The notes under the pieces are model-generated. The model worked only from the letters and a program-made list of their open reading frames with translations, was not told the DNA's origin and did no database searches. From Paenibacillus amylolyticus (GTDB taxonomy: Bacteria > Bacillota > Bacilli > Paenibacillales > Paenibacillaceae): 64,000 nt of DNA. Within the stretch, counting starts at the first letter, position 1, and the number at the start of each line of letters is the position of its first letter. Positions 60,367 through 64,000 of the stretch are shown piece by piece. The position numbers and the translations under genes were made by a program. The DNA lies in contig NZ_RIAS01000002.1 of NCBI RefSeq assembly GCF_003719335.1, forward strand, positions 1 through 64,000, written 5' to 3'.

Positions 60367-61548
60367 ATGACTCAAAAAATTTACTATGACGCTGCTTACA
60401 CGCGCGAGTGGCATACACATATTACAAATCGAGTGACGAAGGAAGATGCCATATACGTTACGCTCGCCGAGACGGCATTTTATCCGCATGGAGGCGGGCA
60501 ACCGTGTGATCTAGGACAGATTGGCGGCATTGCAGTTCTGGATGTGAACTTGGAAGACGGAGAAGTATGGCATAAGCTGGAGCGTTCCCCGGAGCAGGAT
60601 GAAGTGGACTGTGAGCTGGATTGGGAGCGAAGATTTGACCACATGCAGCAGCATACAGGGCAGCATTTGTTGTCAGCAGTTACGTTGAAGCTAACGGATG
60701 CCATGACACTCAGTTTTCACCTGGGCACGGACTACGCAACGATTGATGTAGCTGCAGAGACTCTCAGCGCAGCACAGCTGGCTGAAGTTGAGCAAGAGGT
60801 GAATCGGCAGGTTGTCCGCAATGCCACGATTCATACGTCCTGGGTTACTGCCGAAGAAGCCGCACGTTTGCCTTTAGTGAAGCAACCGACGGTGACGGAG
60901 GACATTCGCATCGTGGAGATTGAGGGTGTGGAGTACAATGCTTGCGGTGGTACACATGTGGCGGCTACAGGCGAGATAGGAATCATTAAACTGCTGAAAA
61001 CGGAGAAGATCAAGAGCAGCACACGAATTTATTTTAAATGCGGTACGAGAGCTTTGAACGAATTCACAGCAATTCAGCAGGTTTTGAACGGCATTACGAC
61101 CAAATTAAAGACAAGCCGGGACGAACTTCTGGAGCGTATTGAGAAAACGGAACAGGAGCAGAAACAGCTGCAAAGCGAGCTGAATGCTGTCAAATCTACC
61201 AACGACGCTTACTACGCACGGGAGCTGCTTGCGGCACGGGAAGGGCTGGTCATTGCCCAGATTTTCGAGGACAAATCACTCAAGGACATGCAGAGTCTTG
61301 CTGCCAAACTTACGGAAGAGCATGAAGGTTTGGTGCTGTTTGCCAGTATCTCGGAAGCGAAGGTGGTGCTGGCACAGAACGGGCAGCCTGCGGAATGGGC
61401 GTGCGGACCTTTTTTCAAAGGCAATCTTGGAGCGTACCAGGGCAAAGGCGGCGGCAGTGAGAAGATAGCTCAGGCAGGATTTGCGAGCAGTGAGGATGCG
61501 CTTGCGTTTTACGAATTCACCAAGGAGCAGCTTGGACACCATTCCTAA
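60367..61548 (+). CDS. AlaX-type alanyl-tRNA editing protein with DHHA1-like C-terminus
   Basis: A 393-residue relative of the AlaRS editing domain, expected to clear Ser or Gly from mischarged tRNA-Ala. The editing core (about 1-235) has TAFYPHGGGQPCDLG near 36-50 and the zinc ligands MQQHTGQHLLS (HxxxH) near 94-104 and YNACGGTHVAATGEIG (CxxxH) near 195-210. The rest is a coiled coil (about 250-290) and a DHHA1-like domain ending GNLGAYQGKGGGSEKIAQAGF, as in the C-Ala of full AlaRS. This is the long AlaX form. A TTG at 60340 opens the frame, but ATG at 60367 follows GAGAAGGGA and fits the family. No aminoacylation domain is present. Confidence 0.88.
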   Translation: MTQKIYYDAAYTREWHTHITNRVTKEDAIYVTLAETAFYPHGGGQPCDLGQIGGIAVLDVNLEDGEVWHKLERSPEQDEVDCELDWERRFDHMQQHTGQHLLSAVTLKLTDAMTLSFHLGTDYATIDVAAETLSAAQLAEVEQEVNRQVVRNATIHTSWVTAEEAARLPLVKQPTVTEDIRIVEIEGVEYNACGGTHVAATGEIGIIKLLKTEKIKSSTRIYFKCGTRALNEFTAIQQVLNGITTKLKTSRDELLERIEKTEQEQKQLQSELNAVKSTNDAYYARELLAAREGLVIAQIFEDKSLKDMQSLAAKLTEEHEGLVLFASISEAKVVLAQNGQPAEWACGPFFKGNLGAYQGKGGGSEKIAQAGFASSEDALAFYEFTKEQLGHHS

Positions 61549-61568
61549 AGGTTGAAGGAGGCGGAAGC

Positions 61569-62912
61569 ATGGCAGAACGTATCCCGTGTATACGCAAAGG
61601 ATGCGACCATATGATTTTACCAGCAACAGCGGCTAAAACAGGTGGGTATTGTATGCCTTGTAAACAGGAAATGGAACGGGAGGCACACCAGCGTTATATT
61701 GAAGCGAATCGGCGAGATGTCGATCTATATGAAGGCATTACGGATGCGGTGCATATTCTGAAAATCATGCATGAACCTCGGACATATAACGAACTTATTC
61801 GATATGTACCGTATAAATACTCCATGGAACAAGTGTATCTGTCCCTTTCGGCAGAGCAACAGCATGAGATGAAGTGTTACGCAATGGATTTGATCCGCTC
61901 AGATGACGAGGATGGCGGTAAGGATATCTTGCTGTATCTTGTTTGTTATCATGATCTGCCCTTGACAGCGGAAATTCCCGAACTTTTGGAGAGGGATATC
62001 GTTTATCCAGCTGTTCTGTTCAAAAGCGCCTCTGGCGAGACGCGAGATCATCTGATTCAGCAGGTGAACAACGATAAGGAGAATCGCAACCACTTTCTGA
62101 TCATGCTAGCCTATATCGGTGACGATGCTGTTGTGCAACAGTTCTGGCAGTGGAAGCAGTCTCCGCCCGAATGGGCTGGCGAGCTATATGTCGAACCTGA
62201 GTGTTATACGTTGCAGGCGGGTTGGGAGTTAACAGAAGAAGGTCAACGCAGAGAATTGTTCATCACCCCGAGTTATTCATTGTATGAAGCAGGAGACAAT
62301 GATGTAGAAGGAAGCGAGAGTGTGAATTTGGAGGGTTCTCCGATTTCTTTGCTTGTGCCAAGCTCCAGTCTTTGTCCATGGTGCGGTAGTTCATTTATCA
62401 GCTTAATGAATTTACATGTCAAACATCCATCGCTTCAGTCTGTTCACTGGAACTCTCCACAACTTGATGTGCATACCTGCTTGGTATGCAGCAGTTACAG
62501 CGTGGTGTACATGGAAATGGATGCAGAAGGGAAACCGATCTGGAGCAAGCATAATATGAAGCCTGATGGATTTGATGATATCGACGTTGAAGAGATCAGG
62601 GTCGATGTTTCGGGACTTGTATCGAGTACTCTAGATGATTCGGTACAGCGGCGTCTGTTCCATATTGCGCCCAAACCGCGCCAGCCTTTTCATGGCAGTG
62701 AATGGGCCATGGAACCTTCTCTGTCCCAGGTTGGAGGTCATCCTGGTTGGGTACAGGATGCAGACTATCCTTCATGTCCGGCATGTTCTGTTACGATGAA
62801 AGCCATTGGACAGCTGGACGGTGAGATGATCCAGGAGAATGGTGAAGGTGTGTATTATATGTTTGGTTGCGAGCCTTGCCAGATGACAGCAGTATCGTAT
62901 CAGCAGTCATGA
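61569..62912 (+). CDS. cysteine-pair protein, unknown function (possible DUF1963-like end)
   Basis: A 447-residue cytosolic protein with three sets of paired cysteines that look like zinc ribbons: CIRKGC ... YCMPC at about 7-31; CPWC near 268 with CLVC near 304; CPAC near 408 with CEPC near 435. The middle third (about 45-240) is helical and reads like HEAT-type repeats. The end VGGHPGWVQDADYPSCPACSVTMKAIGQLDG ... GVYYMFGCEPCQ recalls the DUF1963/YwqG pattern. AAGGAGG stands before the ATG, 20 bases after alaX, so the two are probably co-transcribed. No enzymatic motif seen. Confidence 0.7.
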   Translation: MAERIPCIRKGCDHMILPATAAKTGGYCMPCKQEMEREAHQRYIEANRRDVDLYEGITDAVHILKIMHEPRTYNELIRYVPYKYSMEQVYLSLSAEQQHEMKCYAMDLIRSDDEDGGKDILLYLVCYHDLPLTAEIPELLERDIVYPAVLFKSASGETRDHLIQQVNNDKENRNHFLIMLAYIGDDAVVQQFWQWKQSPPEWAGELYVEPECYTLQAGWELTEEGQRRELFITPSYSLYEAGDNDVEGSESVNLEGSPISLLVPSSSLCPWCGSSFISLMNLHVKHPSLQSVHWNSPQLDVHTCLVCSSYSVVYMEMDAEGKPIWSKHNMKPDGFDDIDVEEIRVDVSGLVSSTLDDSVQRRLFHIAPKPRQPFHGSEWAMEPSLSQVGGHPGWVQDADYPSCPACSVTMKAIGQLDGEMIQENGEGVYYMFGCEPCQMTAVSYQQS

Positions 62913-63049
62913 TGTTATCCGTCCACTTTCCAAGCGTCTTCCAGCAAGAAACCGCTGTTGTCATAAAACCTGACATCATTGTAATATATAATCATTGATC
63001 AGCTTCGTGGAGATAGATAAATTACAAAATGTCGGCAGGAGTGGAAACG

Positions 63050-63508
63050 ATGGATATTAGAGTGGATGATTTGAGTGGGGATCAGGTAAAAGCACTAATC
63101 GCGGAGCATTTGTTAGGTATGGCGGCGGATTCCCCACCAGAGAGCATACATGCTTTGAATCTGGATGGGCTGAAGAAACCCGAGATCACATTTTGGTGTG
63201 CATGGGAAGGCAATGAGCTACTTGGCTGCGGAGCCATTAAGGAACTGAACGCGGAGCATGGTGAACTGAAATCGATGCGTACAGCTTCCGCTCATTTACG
63301 CAAAGGGGTAGCACGCCATATTTTGACGCACATCATTGCAGAGGCGACAACTCGCGGATATCAGCGCATCAGCCTGGAAACGGGTTCGATGGATTCTTTT
63401 ATACCGGCACGCAAGTTGTATGAAGACTTTGGTTTTAAATATTGCGAGCCGTTTGCTGACTATGTTCTAGACCCAAACAGTACATTTATGACCAAAGTGA
63501 TTGAATAA
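63050..63508 (+). CDS. GNAT N-acetyltransferase
   Basis: A 152-residue acetyltransferase. Motif A region LKSMRTASAHLRKGVARHILTHIIAEATTRGYQRISLETGS near 72-112 (the canonical QxxGxG is replaced by LRKGVA, as in the YsnE branch), and ARKLYEDFGFKYCEPFADYVLDPNSTFMTKVI at the end. The frame opens at 63029, but AGGAG 8 bases before ATG 63050 makes that the start. Substrate unknown. Monocistronic, with a hairpin terminator after it. Confidence 0.87.
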   Translation: MDIRVDDLSGDQVKALIAEHLLGMAADSPPESIHALNLDGLKKPEITFWCAWEGNELLGCGAIKELNAEHGELKSMRTASAHLRKGVARHILTHIIAEATTRGYQRISLETGSMDSFIPARKLYEDFGFKYCEPFADYVLDPNSTFMTKVIE

Positions 63509-63533
63509 CAATATAGATGATGAATTTAAAATG

Positions 63534-63575
63534 GAAACAGCCAGTCTCTCCAGTATAGGGAGTCTGGCTGTTTGA
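63534..63575. terminator. terminator after the GNAT gene
   Basis: AAACAGCCAG and CTGGCTGTTT (63535-63573) with an inner CTCC/GGAG helix; moderate T content after it. Confidence 0.7.
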
Positions 63576-63734
63576 CGTTTATCTGAGCGTGTACGCTAGC
63601 ATTTCTTTTCCACCGTTTCAGTCTATTTGAAGAAAAATGAAACATTTGATACAGTTCATACAGCGTAAAAAGTGGTAAACTAAAATTCGGGATTTGAACG
63701 CTGTGACGCACCAAAGAATGGAGAGTGCGGGAAA

Positions 63735-64000
63735 ATGCTCTACTGGTGGTTTGAAGGAATGAACCCATTGTTCGTTGGATTCGTATTGTGTCCCATATTG
63801 GCTGTGATTCTGGGTGTGTGCTGGTATGCTTCGAAATGGTGCAGTAGGACAATTGCTTTGGGTATATCTCTTTTGCTGCCTTTGCTGTATATCACTAGTG
63901 ATTGGGGGACGTTCACCGCCAATCTGGATGCATGGCTACTTTATGGAATAGGATATAGCTTGGTTACATGGGGAACATATCGATTACTTTGTGCAGTTAT
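63735..64000 (+). CDS. small membrane protein, 3' end outside the window
   Basis: An open frame from ATG 63735 to the window end (88 codons, no stop). Translation begins MLYWWFEGMNPLFVGFVLCPILAVILGVCWYASKW and continues with two more hydrophobic segments (TIALGISLLLPLLYI; DAWLLYGIGYSLVTWGTY). An in-frame ATG at 63759 would give MNPLFVG, a start like that of small DUF2651-type membrane proteins of Bacillales. GGAGAG lies at 63719-63724. Partial, so length and family are uncertain. Confidence 0.55.
   Translation, partial: MLYWWFEGMNPLFVGFVLCPILAVILGVCWYASKWCSRTIALGISLLLPLLYITSDWGTFTANLDAWLLYGIGYSLVTWGTYRLLCAV

Overview
The window looks like a chromosomal segment of a Paenibacillus-type low-to-moderate GC Firmicute. 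It begins with the end of an rRNA operon (23S 3' end, 5S) directly followed by the dgk-dck nucleoside kinase pair, as in Bacillaceae. Other pointers are strong AGGAGG ribosome binding sites, frequent TTG/GTG starts, SLH-domain surface proteins, assimilatory nas genes closest to the B. subtilis type, and two-component and Met-transport proteins of Bacillales type. The genus assignment is inference from gene style, not from a search. I see no phage, transposase, tRNA or CRISPR.

Layout. 1-2760: rRNA end, dgk-dck, a small membrane protein. 2766-6396: a TipA-like MerR regulator with its own classic 19-bp-spacer promoter, then thiM-thiD-thiE behind a TPP riboswitch on the minus strand. 6529-20226: a radical SAM/SPASM protein, then a long run of surface and secreted functions: an SLH/beta-structure surface protein, a PL3 pectate lyase, a histidine kinase/response regulator pair, an SLH-like secreted protein, an ankyrin lipoprotein, a copper-amine-oxidase-N-domain protein and a beta-propeller lipoprotein. 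20381-22826: a metNIQ-type ABC transporter whose ATPase lacks the usual C-terminal NIL domain. 22958-31416: a chemoreceptor, a hybrid histidine kinase with Hpt, an OmpR-type regulator, and an MmyB-like regulator divergent from a stand-alone fabF.

31498-37778 is the nitrate assimilation block: nasA on the minus strand, and nasB-nasC divergent from it. The 504-base gap between them is the most interesting part of the window. Each side has a near-consensus sigma-A promoter. Each -35 is overlapped in the same geometry by a TGTNA-N7-TNACA (GlnR/TnrA) box. Each leader then has two hexaloop hairpins with A at loop position 1 and G at position 4, separated by 4 nt, the second one overlapping the 5' arm of an intrinsic terminator. 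This is the signature of ANTAR-protein antitermination, here in a mirrored pair; no ANTAR protein is encoded in the window.

38019-43518: a small putative beta-grasp protein plus a 1657-residue DUF4132-like protein, function unknown. 43715-52754: GNAT, FNT-family channel, a four-gene minus-strand cluster with a colicin-immunity-like protein and a HEAT-like protein, a medium-chain dehydrogenase divergent from a LysR regulator, a threonine-aldolase-like enzyme, an SMI1/KNR4 protein, a second LysR and an aldo/keto reductase. 52861-57283: a PocR-AraC regulator divergent from gldA-dhaKL (oxidative glycerol use). 57461-60196: an alpha/beta hydrolase fused to a multi-spanning membrane domain, flanked by two homologous copies of an intergenic structured repeat. 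60367 to the end: an AlaX-type editing protein, a cysteine-pair protein, a GNAT protein and a truncated membrane protein.
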